Source: a virus. From it: a stretch of 34,156 nt of DNA. Where the stretch lies: IMG/VR virus record IMGVR_UViG_3300044996_000619, positions 1-34,156 of that record; one strand, written 5' to 3'. This document shows, in pieces, positions 1-8,352 of this stretch (positions within the stretch are counted from its first letter, which is position 1; each line of letters begins with the position of its first letter). The notes beneath the pieces were generated by a model, which saw only the letters and a program-made list of their open reading frames with translations, ran no database searches and was not told the DNA's origin. The position numbers and the translations under genes are program-made.

Positions 1-1059
1 ATCTCCTCCTTCGCCGGTTTCCTCTCCCTCTTCTTTTTTATCACTTGGTTTTCCTTTACCCTTTCCTTTTCCTTTTCCTGGCTGACCTTCGCCTTCTCCC
101 TCGCCTTCTCCCTCGCCTTCTCCAGGCTCATTACCAGGTTCGTGGTCATCTGTCATATCGTCAAGCATTTTTTCAAGCTCTTCACGATCCTTATCGTTTA
201 GCTTTTCAAGTTCAGACTTTACTAAATCATACATTTCCTTGTAAGTTGATTGGCGATCATAATTGATGTCATCATTAAATAATCCCATTGGAAGCTGCTC
301 AAATCCTGATTTCACCAATAGATAATTCGTACGAAAATCACCGACATAATTAATAATTTTGCTCTTAAATTTTCTACTGATTCCTGGGTCTTTTATAATG
401 TCATTGTAATAAAAGTCATCATAGCTATAGTGCATGAATTCATGCATAATAACGAACTCAATGTAACAATACTCATCAGGAATATCGCCGCCATTTGATT
501 GATATTTCTTGCCGGCAGGATGAACTTTTTTAATATGTGCGTAATTCATTAAATTTTGCATAAACGGCACGTTAAAATAAAAATTGCCCTGCTTATCGGC
601 AGCTGCCGTTGTTATCTGCTCTGACTCAGCTTTGTATTTTGGGTTTGGTAGCAAAATAATTGGCGGATCATAAAGATACGTCGACTTTATAAAGCTTCGA
701 AGCGGAAAAAACTGATCGTGTTCAACTTTAATGTAACGAACAAGCTTTCTAAAAATGACAGTGCTGAATTTTGGACCAGGCGTATTAATCGCGTAGTCCT
801 CGTACATTGCAAATATTGTTTGTTCAACGACATTTTCAAGAATTGTTGAAAACAAAAACGGTGCCTTAGTCGCGTATTTTTTAAACTTATCAATCTTATC
901 ATTAATCTCATCTAAAATTTCACTTTTTGGTTTGTTAAGCTCCTTAGCAGCGTGATCAATTGCTGCCTGAATTTCAGGATCATTAAGGGTGTGTTTTTTG
1001 AATTTAACAGCACCCTTAGCATACTTACGACTAACAAATGCTTCAGTTATGAATGACAT
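1..1059 (-). CDS. Metallopeptidase/VWA-type partner of MoxR ATPase (3' end outside window)
   Basis: An open frame runs from the ATG at 1059 to the window edge without a stop, giving 353 residues; the C-terminus is missing. Residues 206-210 read HEFMH inside a hydrophobic context (VIMHEFMHY), a zincin HExxH motif. Residues from about 310 form a Gly/Glu-rich then Gly/Lys-rich linker made by short tandem repeats in the DNA. In bacteria, proteins with a putative metallopeptidase domain, an acidic linker and a C-terminal von Willebrand A domain are encoded next to MoxR-type AAA ATPases and act with them. I infer that the VWA part lies beyond position 1. The start is 14 bases after the stop of the ATPase gene, so the two are probably co-translated. 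The N-terminus MSFITE|A matches the gp21-type cleavage rule (I/L-x-E before A), so the protein might be head-associated. The metallopeptidase call is fairly sure; the substrate is unknown. Confidence 0.72.
   Translation of the reverse strand, partial: MSFITEAFVSRKYAKGAVKFKKHTLNDPEIQAAIDHAAKELNKPKSEILDEINDKIDKFKKYATKAPFLFSTILENVVEQTIFAMYEDYAINTPGPKFSTVIFRKLVRYIKVEHDQFFPLRSFIKSTYLYDPPIILLPNPKYKAESEQITTAAADKQGNFYFNVPFMQNLMNYAHIKKVHPAGKKYQSNGGDIPDEYCYIEFVIMHEFMHYSYDDFYYNDIIKDPGISRKFKSKIINYVGDFRTNYLLVKSGFEQLPMGLFNDDINYDRQSTYKEMYDLVKSELEKLNDKDREELEKMLDDMTDDHEPGNEPGEGEGEGEGEGEGQPGKGKGKGKGKPSDKKEEGEETGEGGD
91..126. repeat. Tandem 12-bp repeat coding a Gly-Glu linker
   Basis: About three copies of gccttctccctc lie head to tail. 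On the minus strand they encode GEGE units in the linker of the metallopeptidase gene. A related purine/pyrimidine-rich tract at about 55-80 encodes Gly-Lys units. Such repeats can change copy number by slippage. Confidence 0.75.
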
Positions 1060-1073
1060 AAATTTTTATCCGA

Positions 1074-3698
1074 TTAAATCTCAAACACTGTATCATAAAG
1101 TTCAGAAATTTGAGCTGCTACTTCTGGTGGGTAGAAGCCTTTATCCTTGTGTGTCTTCAAGAAAGCTGTTATAGCCTTTAGAACACCAACACCAAGAGCT
1201 TCAACCATACTGTTGTCATACTCGTGCATTATTAACGCGATACGTGCTTCTGACATTAAGTTGGCAAGCAGCGTAACTTTTTTACCTTTATCTTCTTTGA
1301 TTTCACCGTCCTTAAGAACAATAAGTGGGTAATCATCCTTCGTCAAGTACTTTTCAATATCAGCTGGGTCTTTTAATTTCTTCTCGATAAACTCTGTCAA
1401 GCTTTCCTTAAATTTAGTAATATCGCCAGTTATGTTTTCAAGATAGTTAATAAAGTCCTGATTGTCAGCTAAATGTTCTGCATAATTACCTTCAAAGATA
1501 TCGTCGAAGACACCTAAGAATGTACGCTTAACTTTTGAACCAACGTGATAGAATAAACCTTCACCTATATCAATTTCTGGTGAATGTAAGAACCAAGTCT
1601 TCAAATCTTCAAAGAATTCAGTTCCCTTAATGTTATTACGAATAACTGCCAAGCCAAGTAAAAATCTACGAATTGACTTGTAAAGCGTCAACTTCGCGTC
1701 TTGTTCATATTCTTTCAGTTCGTCAGCTGTTGCTTTCTTGAGATCGTGCTTACGAATACGTTGAAGCTCCTCAGTGAGAGCAACAGCCGCCTCAAGGTAC
1801 ATTGCCTTATATTCACGTGGTTGTACGTAAATGTTCTTACCGATGTTAATGTAGAATGGACGTTCAGAAACCTGAATTGATGGCTCCTTTGTTTTAAACT
1901 TATCAACAAACTTCTTAATGACGTCAAGTGTGGTGTGAGCCGCGTTATCTTCTGCGTACGGAACTTTCGTATCTTCTAAATGCTGAACAGTGCTATTCCA
2001 GTTTGGAGCTGCTGGAATAATGTCAAGAACGTCTTTGACGTGATCAGTAAATTCAATAACACCTTCTTCCTTTGGGTCAGGGTTAATGGCAGCAACCATA
2101 ATTGACCCTTCTGGAAGCTTAAGAACTTCACCGTTGCTTTCATCAGAAGGCCCAAAGTTCTTCTCAAGAAGAACGCGACGCAGCGCGTTGAAGACTTTAG
2201 GATCACTGGCGCGGTTCAACTCATCGAAGAAAATCAAATACTTCCAACGCTTGTTTGGATATTCTTTTGCTTCTCTGGTCTTTCCGTCGGCTTTAAGCTG
2301 CGCAATGTGTTCCTCATCTTCTTTCTTAATCTTATCGGTGATTAAACGATAAAGCATTGGGGTGGAGAAGCGCGTCTCCATCTTCTTGCCTTTCTCCTTG
2401 TGAGGAGTTACAAGACCTGTTGCGTCTTCAGCGTTGAACTTATCAACTTCAAAGTCAATAAGACGAAGGTCAAGATCATCTGCGATTTGTTGAATGTGAG
2501 TTGTTTTACCAATACCAGGTTCACCAGCAATAACTGGAACATACTTACGATGATCACCAAGCTTCATCTTTAGCTTGATCTGATGCTCAAGAGTAGAACG
2601 CCAGTCGTGCTCACTCTGAGTGTTATTTGCTGCGACGTCAAAATGAGACGTTTCTTCGATAAGCTCAGAAACTGCTTTCATTACGGTGTCAACAAGCTCA
2701 GAGTGACCACCCTTGACGTAGTTTCTGAAATTCACTTTAACGTTGGTCAAGAGCTGACGGGCTTCGTGCTCATCCTTTACAGGAAGTGATTCATTCACAT
2801 AGAGCAAAAGCTGTTCCCAGCGGCGAGGTGAAGTACGAACTTTAGAGGCTGGATCAAAGTAGCTGATGTGCTCGTCATTTAGCGCGTGGTAAAACTTGTT
2901 GATGACCTCTTTCTTAAGCGTTACGCCGCGGTGCTCTTGCTTGAATTTGTAAACAAGCCAGCTAAACCACTCGTCCTTTGTAGGAACTGGGAAATCAATC
3001 GGAGGCAACTGCGCGTTCTTTGGAATTTTCGCAAGACTTCCGCCAACGTCGCTGATATTTGATGCGTAGATGATAAGAATGTCTTTTGGAATATCGTGAA
3101 GACCAAGCTTGTTGTTCAAGATACCACGAAGCATCTTGAGAATACGTGGAACAGTTGTTCTAAAGTATTCATCTAAGAACAAAATTACGCGATATTTGCT
3201 ACGTAAAATTTCAATGTCAGGTGGAACAGTAGTTTCATTACCACCAAGTTCCTCAAAAATTGCCTTAGTATCGTCAGCCGCATCGGTATAAATGTCAGAA
3301 AGATATTGTTTGTCAGTATTCTTTCTAACGCGATTCAACGCAGTATAAAGATTACTGTCAGCAATTTCAATTGAGTATTTTTTCTCAACAACTTCTGTTT
3401 CGCCGCCTGTTTGCTTGCCCTTGGTATCAGTTACGATGTAAGGAATATTGATTAAGTGCTCTTCAATAATGTGTGGCGCTTCAATGGTAATAACTGATAA
3501 TCCCATAAGAGAAGCAAACTGCTCTAAAAATTGAGTTTTACCAATACCTGGATCACCAGCGAGCATAACGCTTGGGTGCTGCTTAATGTCGCCTGAAGAT
3601 TTAATCTTTGCGTTACGTATAACGTCACGCACAAGATCTAAGCGCTGTGAAATATTGGCTGGAGATGGTTTAAAATCTTTCGTTTTAGGAGTCGCCAT
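1074..3698 (-). CDS. Two-module MoxR-like AAA+ ATPase
   Basis: This 874-residue protein carries two AAA+ modules. Module one has Walker A GDPGIGKT at 48-55, Walker B VILFLDE at 171-177 and a sensor-like YASN at 211-214. Module two has Walker A GEPGIGKT at 392-399, Walker B YLIFFDE at 487-493 and a sensor-like AAIN further on. The arrangement GxPGxGKT followed by hhhFDE is typical of the MoxR/AAA_5 group, which remodels or inserts cofactors into partner proteins together with a VWA protein; the following gene fits that partner. Most MoxR proteins have one module and about 300-350 residues, so a tandem is unusual. The start ATG follows a GAGGAG ribosome site within the end of the preceding 62-aa gene. 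It is probably expressed late, from the box at 3926-3933. The target in the phage cycle is unknown. Confidence 0.85.
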   Translation of the reverse strand: MATPKTKDFKPSPANISQRLDLVRDVIRNAKIKSSGDIKQHPSVMLAGDPGIGKTQFLEQFASLMGLSVITIEAPHIIEEHLINIPYIVTDTKGKQTGGETEVVEKKYSIEIADSNLYTALNRVRKNTDKQYLSDIYTDAADDTKAIFEELGGNETTVPPDIEILRSKYRVILFLDEYFRTTVPRILKMLRGILNNKLGLHDIPKDILIIYASNISDVGGSLAKIPKNAQLPPIDFPVPTKDEWFSWLVYKFKQEHRGVTLKKEVINKFYHALNDEHISYFDPASKVRTSPRRWEQLLLYVNESLPVKDEHEARQLLTNVKVNFRNYVKGGHSELVDTVMKAVSELIEETSHFDVAANNTQSEHDWRSTLEHQIKLKMKLGDHRKYVPVIAGEPGIGKTTHIQQIADDLDLRLIDFEVDKFNAEDATGLVTPHKEKGKKMETRFSTPMLYRLITDKIKKEDEEHIAQLKADGKTREAKEYPNKRWKYLIFFDELNRASDPKVFNALRRVLLEKNFGPSDESNGEVLKLPEGSIMVAAINPDPKEEGVIEFTDHVKDVLDIIPAAPNWNSTVQHLEDTKVPYAEDNAAHTTLDVIKKFVDKFKTKEPSIQVSERPFYINIGKNIYVQPREYKAMYLEAAVALTEELQRIRKHDLKKATADELKEYEQDAKLTLYKSIRRFLLGLAVIRNNIKGTEFFEDLKTWFLHSPEIDIGEGLFYHVGSKVKRTFLGVFDDIFEGNYAEHLADNQDFINYLENITGDITKFKESLTEFIEKKLKDPADIEKYLTKDDYPLIVLKDGEIKEDKGKKVTLLANLMSEARIALIMHEYDNSMVEALGVGVLKAITAFLKTHKDKGFYPPEVAAQISELYDTVFEI

Positions 3699-3702
3699 TG
3701 AT

Positions 3703-3891
3703 TTAATCTCCTCTTACCATTCTTTCATAGCGGGTTGGATTATTTTTTCTAATTTTGCGTAGACGATCCTGATATTCAGGAGTCCACTCGTCTCGCGAAA
3801 TACCGATTGGTCTTTCAAGAGGAGAATCATCGATGTTTATTTCAGCCTTCTTTTCGGCTAAAATTGTTTCTGACAAACGGTGAAGTTTCAT
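3703..3891 (-). CDS. 62-aa protein with capsid-targeting-like N-terminus
   Basis: The frame could open at a TTG at 3903, but the ATG at 3891 is preceded by GGAG at a good distance, and the GGAG itself overlaps the TTG codon; I therefore use 3891. The N-terminus MKLHRLSETILAE resembles the short leader of T4 internal proteins and contains I-L-A-E, a possible prohead protease cut. The rest is charged, with a proline-rich middle (SPLERPIGISRDEW) and a basic end. It ends 4 bases before the ATPase gene, so the two are translated together. The late promoter at 3926-3933 is the likely start of the operon. I do not recognise the family. Confidence 0.7.
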   Translation of the reverse strand: MKLHRLSETILAEKKAEINIDDSPLERPIGISRDEWTPEYQDRLRKIRKNNPTRYERMVRGD

Positions 3892-3925
3892 TGTTATCTC
3901 CAATAAATTATCTAACTTGTTAGAC

Positions 3926-3933
3926 TATTTATT
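3926..3933 (-). promoter_or_regulatory. T4-type late promoter box (AATAAATA)
   Basis: On the minus strand this reads AATAAATA, one base from the T4 late box TATAAATA, about 35 bases before the ATG at 3891. It would drive the 62-aa gene, the ATPase and the metallopeptidase. Confidence 0.55.
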
Positions 3934-3954
3934 GAAGACTTTAACATTTAATAA

Positions 3955-5508
3955 CTAATAGCTCAAAATCCACTTAGTATTTCCACAATCCCAAATCCGA
4001 TTGAAACCATTTTCTTGCGCTAATTCCCATTCTGTTTTAATTGGATCACCACCAAACTTTTTTATAATTTTGTGTTTCATAAAATTGCTTCGATGCTGAA
4101 TATCAATGCTGTTTCCTTTAAAATACCAGTATGAGGGAGGCGTAGTTCCAGCGAATTCAAAACCGATCTTTTCATAAAATTCTCCATTTGACCATCGTCT
4201 ATTTGCAAATGAAATAATTGATAGATGATCAGTGTTATAATTCTGCTGAAAATGCGAAAGCAATTTTCCAGCTGCTCCTCTAACTGTACAAAATTTTAAA
4301 TTACAGAAACGACTCAATTCCCATTCTTCGCCAGTGCCGCCTTTAACAACTGTTGTTTTTTTAAACGTCATCGCGGATACTAACGTGTCTTGATAAAATA
4401 AGCCTAAAGAAATTGGAGAAGTATCTCTACCTTGAAGATGATTATCATTTAAAAATCTATTTTTCATTTGAGACGTTAGCTGTTTTATTTTGCATTTACG
4501 CGCGTCATAAAAAGTTTTATTTACTCCTAAAATTGACGCAATTCGCGATAACACTAAATCGCGTTTTAGCACCCATTCATTTTCAAAAACTGTAAATATT
4601 TTATGATCTTCTTTAACTGCAAATTGTTGCTTCCAAAGTAAGTGATATTTAGGGTTACCTTTTAACTCCGAATGATGATAAATTCCAGTAAATTCAAACC
4701 CTAATCTTTTTTCTTTAATGAGGACATCAATTTCTTTACCGCCAAGAATTTTAGTATCACTTGCAACTGCGGTAGGCCACATTTTTTGAATTTCACAGTA
4801 AAAGTCGATTTCCATTTTACTTCTACCATTAAGTCGCGGATAACAAGTAGGACACAATTCTATTCCTTGTTTTGTCGAATCTCTAAAAATTTGACGCGTA
4901 AAAGTAAAATGTGTTCCGCAAACATTACATTCAAAGTCAAACCAATAATTGTATTCAATTTTTAAGACTTTTAAATTATCAGACTGAGCTTTTTTAATAC
5001 ACACTTCTATTAAATTATCTGTTTTTTTATTCCAAGTTTTTCTTACATTCCTTGAAAGTTTTTCTTTTGTTTCTTTGGAATGGTGTTTTCCTAACATACC
5101 AGGAACATAATTTTTAGAATTTCTATATCGTCTAATTCCTTCCAGATGTTTTGCTTTCTGTTCATCTGTTAATTGCTGACCTTTAGTAGCTTTTCGTATT
5201 CTTTCTTTTGTTTGTTCCGAAGTGGTTTTGCCTGTGTTCCAATGAATGATCTCTCCATTAAGATAGCGTGCTTTCATTGTTTGAGATTGCTTTTGCTTTT
5301 GCTCTTCTGAAATGTTTTTACCAGCATTATAGGGTTTTTGCCCTTTTTTAGATGCTGACATTTTTTCTTTTGATACCGTTGATTGAATTCGAAGTACTGC
5401 GCCAGGAAATAACTCACGATATTGAACAGCAGTCAATTTATGCTTTGAAATATGCGCAGGCGCCAACATTGTTGGGTGTTGATAACCACAGATTTGACAA
5501 GTAAGCAT
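3955..5508 (-). CDS. Free-standing homing endonuclease, Vsr-like (EDxHD type)
   Basis: This 517-residue protein opens with a possible zinc finger (C4, C7, H19, H23) of MucR type. NUMOD3-like basic repeats with the pattern SxExKxKxS follow at about 65-160, then a four-cysteine zinc site (C194, C197, C219, C222). A Vsr/EDxHD nuclease-like core follows: EIDVLI at 259-264 and GFEFTGIYHHSE at 270-281. The last 180 residues (about 330-517) resemble the acetyltransferase-like domain often attached to phage endonucleases of this type. Such enzymes cut a phage genome lacking the gene and spread by repair. The gene sits alone between the sheath terminator and the ATPase operon and has its own extended -10 promoter, typical of an inserted mobile gene. 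Family assignment is by motif only; the target site is unknown, but may lie close by. Confidence 0.8.
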   Translation of the reverse strand: MLTCQICGYQHPTMLAPAHISKHKLTAVQYRELFPGAVLRIQSTVSKEKMSASKKGQKPYNAGKNISEEQKQKQSQTMKARYLNGEIIHWNTGKTTSEQTKERIRKATKGQQLTDEQKAKHLEGIRRYRNSKNYVPGMLGKHHSKETKEKLSRNVRKTWNKKTDNLIEVCIKKAQSDNLKVLKIEYNYWFDFECNVCGTHFTFTRQIFRDSTKQGIELCPTCYPRLNGRSKMEIDFYCEIQKMWPTAVASDTKILGGKEIDVLIKEKRLGFEFTGIYHHSELKGNPKYHLLWKQQFAVKEDHKIFTVFENEWVLKRDLVLSRIASILGVNKTFYDARKCKIKQLTSQMKNRFLNDNHLQGRDTSPISLGLFYQDTLVSAMTFKKTTVVKGGTGEEWELSRFCNLKFCTVRGAAGKLLSHFQQNYNTDHLSIISFANRRWSNGEFYEKIGFEFAGTTPPSYWYFKGNSIDIQHRSNFMKHKIIKKFGGDPIKTEWELAQENGFNRIWDCGNTKWILSY

Positions 5509-5535
5509 TAAAATTACTCTAGTTAAATAATTTTA

Positions 5536-5544
5536 ATTATATCA
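5536..5544 (-). promoter_or_regulatory. Extended -10 promoter (TGATATAAT)
   Basis: The minus strand reads TGATATAAT, 27 bases before the endonuclease ATG at 5508. No good -35 is visible, which is usual for extended -10 promoters. Transcription would start near 5529. Confidence 0.55.
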
Positions 5545-5557
5545 TATCCACAGACAA

Positions 5558-5586
5558 AAATAAAGCCGGACGAGCCGGCTTTATTT
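5558..5586 (-). terminator. Intrinsic terminator after the tail sheath gene
   Basis: A perfect 12-bp stem (5558-5569 paired with 5575-5586), with a GC core CCGGC and a 5-base loop, starts 18 bases after the sheath stop. On the minus strand it ends in a U-rich run. The A/T arms are symmetric, so it may also work in the other direction. Confidence 0.85.
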
Positions 5587-5603
5587 CAAATTGAAAAGTT
5601 AAT

Positions 5604-7514
5604 TTACGCTTTTCCCATCGCCGCGCCAGTTGAAAGAATTCGAATTGGCACGTAAATAAATTCCACCGCTTTTACTGGTTTCAATGCTACATCAGCCCAA
5701 AGCTCATTGCGATCAATTCGAGTTGGAGTGTTGTTTGAAGCATCGCAGATTGTAGCGAAGTCATACAAACCGCGCTTAATCATAATATCGCCAAGATAAC
5801 CATCAATTGCGTTCTTAACGTTATCACGAGTAATCTGATCGTTAGGTTCGAACAAGAAGGCAAACATACCCTTACGAATACCGCGCTTAATGTACATAAC
5901 TAGGCGAACAACATTAACGCGATCAAGTGCAGAAGCAACAGGAGCTGCTGTTTTCTGTCCAAATACCATCATTCCGCGGCCAGTGAAGTACACAATTGGG
6001 TTGATATTCTTGTAGAATTCGTAAAGGTTATCACGTTGACCTTGGTTGAGGTTTGCTTCAATAAAGGTCGTTGGAGTACCAAGCTCGCCAGTAACGTAAC
6101 CAACTTTTGAAACGCCTGTTACAAGACCACGGTTAGGACCTGCTGGCGCGAACCACACGTAACTCTCGTTGTCAGAGAATGCGTAGGTGCGAAGAGCAAT
6201 GCCAGATGGAGCAACCACGACATCAGTTCCATCCAAGTTTGAAGCAAGACCCCAAGGGTAATAGTATGCAGCATTGTGACTGTTGAAACGATCTGAAGTA
6301 TTTGCCCAAGTCGCAACCTGTTCAGGTGTCTTATCAACTGGAGTATCTGCAATTACGAAAGCTTCATCATTAACCGCGGTTGAAAGCGCGAGAAGCTCAT
6401 CAACAACTTCTGAATAGCCAGGAGCCAAAATCAAATTATACTCATACATTTCGGAACGAACTTCAGTGTTTGAGTTAATTTCCGCTTGAAGCGCAGTAGC
6501 GATGGTAACGCGTTTCTGGGCATCTGTAGAACCTAATGGATTAAAGTGTGAAAGGCTCTTAAAGACAACAGTAAACGTGTCACCTACAACAAACGGAGTA
6601 GTTCCGTCATTAACTATGAAATTAATGTAATTGTTATCGTATGGAACACCAACTGTACCAGGAGTAGATGGACCAAAAACAGAACCTGAAACATCAAACG
6701 TTGTCGGAGTGATAAATGTAATTGTCCAAGTTTCTTCAACTGCTAGCTCAGCTGGAAGAAGATCAGACATTGTTCCTTTACCAGCACCTGAAGGTGAAGT
6801 CAATGGAACATAGTAAGTTGAAAACGTAAAGTAATCGCCTGCTGCAAAATGCGTTGTACCTTCAGTAATCGTGAAAGCAACTTCAGGAGTCAACGGAGTG
6901 CTAAAAGCAGTGCCTTCAGTTGCAATACCAATAAAACCACGTGAGCTCAAGACATTAAATTTAGCTGCTTTGGTTTTTACGTTGTTAATATCGTAAACTG
7001 CTGGTGTAATGCAAACAACACTGTAGTTATCTGGCTGAACTAAAGCGCTCGCTACAGTAGGTGTCGTCATTGTTCCATTGCCAGCTCCAATCAAATTAGG
7101 AACAGTGGCAAGTGGTGGCTGTGAGCCGTTAGTGTTAGTAATACCGATAAAATTTGTTGTCGCGTCAGACAAATCAATGTTTGAGCGAACTACGAAAGCA
7201 CGGTTACCAACTCCAAGAAATTGATTAAGCGCAAACAAACCATATTCATTGCGAGCGTCGCCGTGAAATTGATTCTTACCGGCATCCTGCCAAAAGTATG
7301 GAATGCCGTAAAGCTGCGTTGACTGACCAAGCGAAGTAACTGTACGAACTACAGAACTTTCGTTAGTAGCAGTTGCAATATCTACGCCGTTTGGCTGACG
7401 CTTGTTCTTGCGCGTCGCAATAAAAAATAAAGGCACCGTGGGTGCGGTAACAGGGATATAGAAGGATTCATCAGTTATTGGAACTGACACTCCAGGACTC
7501 ACGAGTGTAGCCAT
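5604..7514 (-). CDS. 18: Tail sheath protein (T4 gp18-like)
   Basis: This 636-residue protein is the contractile tail sheath subunit. The N-terminus (VSPGVSVPITDESF) and the C-terminal region, with its basic strand near VVRLVMYIKRGIRKGM and the ending VEFIYVPIRILSTG, follow the gp18 pattern: extended N- and C-terminal arms link subunits in the sheath. Residues about 143-231 and 243-318 are two related copies of an insert beginning GAG(N/K)GTM and ending in a G-D-(Y/T)-F-T strand, probably Ig-like domains on the outer face. It is preceded by TAAGGAG and by a late promoter box at 7561-7568, and followed by a strong terminator, so it may be a single-gene transcript as well as part of the tail operon. 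The identification is firm. Confidence 0.92.
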   Translation of the reverse strand: MATLVSPGVSVPITDESFYIPVTAPTVPLFFIATRKNKRQPNGVDIATATNESSVVRTVTSLGQSTQLYGIPYFWQDAGKNQFHGDARNEYGLFALNQFLGVGNRAFVVRSNIDLSDATTNFIGITNTNGSQPPLATVPNLIGAGNGTMTTPTVASALVQPDNYSVVCITPAVYDINNVKTKAAKFNVLSSRGFIGIATEGTAFSTPLTPEVAFTITEGTTHFAAGDYFTFSTYYVPLTSPSGAGKGTMSDLLPAELAVEETWTITFITPTTFDVSGSVFGPSTPGTVGVPYDNNYINFIVNDGTTPFVVGDTFTVVFKSLSHFNPLGSTDAQKRVTIATALQAEINSNTEVRSEMYEYNLILAPGYSEVVDELLALSTAVNDEAFVIADTPVDKTPEQVATWANTSDRFNSHNAAYYYPWGLASNLDGTDVVVAPSGIALRTYAFSDNESYVWFAPAGPNRGLVTGVSKVGYVTGELGTPTTFIEANLNQGQRDNLYEFYKNINPIVYFTGRGMMVFGQKTAAPVASALDRVNVVRLVMYIKRGIRKGMFAFLFEPNDQITRDNVKNAIDGYLGDIMIKRGLYDFATICDASNNTPTRIDRNELWADVALKPVKAVEFIYVPIRILSTGAAMGKA

Positions 7515-7560
7515 ATGTTTTTCTCCTTATAAAAATGTTGAGAAGATTTTTTCTTGATGA

Positions 7561-7568
7561 TATTTATT
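7561..7568 (-). promoter_or_regulatory. T4-type late promoter box (AATAAATA)
   Basis: AATAAATA on the minus strand, 46 bases before the sheath ATG, in the gap between the gp15-like and sheath genes. It differs from TATAAATA only in the first base. Confidence 0.6.
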
Positions 7569-7611
7569 CAAATAGGAGTTTTTCTGGCTAAATTTTGTTG
7601 CTTTTTGGTTT

Positions 7612-8352
7612 TTATTGTGTAACACTCTGCCCAAATACAACTTCAAATGGTACAAGCTCGCCATTTTCATCAAATTCATTAAATAACATTGAGCTTTTAT
7701 CACCGATAGTTACAATAATTTTACGAACCAGTCTATCCTTGACATCCATTGGCGCTGAAATCCAAATCGGAATTAAGAAATCAAATGACCAATTTAAAAT
7801 GCGCTGGTCTTGTCCGGCTGGATAATTTTCCTCATTGGCTATTCCAGTTAGCTCTACTGTGGTTATCTTTGTCCAGTCAAATGGCGCGTCAGTTGTCTGA
7901 ATCTGCAGGATAGGGTCAAACAACATTAAAATCTGCTCGATTATCTGGTGAAGCTGATTAGTATTCGATGCGTATAACGTAAGTTGCACATTCATATTGT
8001 ATGGAATTGGCATGATGCGACTTGCTGTAGCAAGATCATCAGGAAATACACCGCCTTGCGGCATAAAGACGCGAGTATCAGTAACACCGATGCCTTTTCG
8101 ACGTTCTGGGGATAAATCAATTCCAGTAATTGAGGCCGCCATGATAGGAAGAGAGAATGGCTTGTTGTGCGTGTTTGACTGCATGATGGCCGCCACAACT
8201 CGATCACGATTGCCTACGTGAGTTGGAACGCTTATGAAAGCTTCTGTTCCATCTTCACCTTTACCTGTTTTAACCTGTAGACCGTAAAATATAGCGCAAA
8301 ATTGTTGCAGATAAGAGCGCAGCTGCGCGTCATAAAAATATTCTGTTATCAT
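7612..8352 (-). CDS. 15: Tail sheath stabiliser/completion protein (T4 gp15-like)
   Basis: This 246-residue protein resembles T4 gp15, the hexameric cap that ends the tail and receives the neck. Matching features are the aromatic N-terminus EYFYDAQLRSYLQQF, the segment ending IPYNMNVQLTLYASNTNQ followed by HQIIEQILMLFDP (in T4: YELSIFTRYEDDMFQIVEQILPYF), and a C-terminal RILNWSFDFLIPIWI strand. T4 gp15 is 272 residues, so the length fits. The ATG overlaps the stop of the upstream family gene by four bases (ATGA), so it is translationally coupled to it. It follows the gp13/gp14-like genes as in T4, apart from three inserted family genes. Confidence 0.85.
   Translation of the reverse strand: MITEYFYDAQLRSYLQQFCAIFYGLQVKTGKGEDGTEAFISVPTHVGNRDRVVAAIMQSNTHNKPFSLPIMAASITGIDLSPERRKGIGVTDTRVFMPQGGVFPDDLATASRIMPIPYNMNVQLTLYASNTNQLHQIIEQILMLFDPILQIQTTDAPFDWTKITTVELTGIANEENYPAGQDQRILNWSFDFLIPIWISAPMDVKDRLVRKIIVTIGDKSSMLFNEFDENGELVPFEVVFGQSVTQ

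Noticed and set aside
45-266. Plus-strand leucine-rich frame at the left edge
   Set aside because: Antisense of the Gly/Glu linker of the metallopeptidase gene; low-complexity leucine/proline runs only.
687-911. Minus-strand frame inside the metallopeptidase gene
   Set aside because: It lies in another frame of the same strand; the open frame from 1059 to the window edge with an HExxH motif explains the region.
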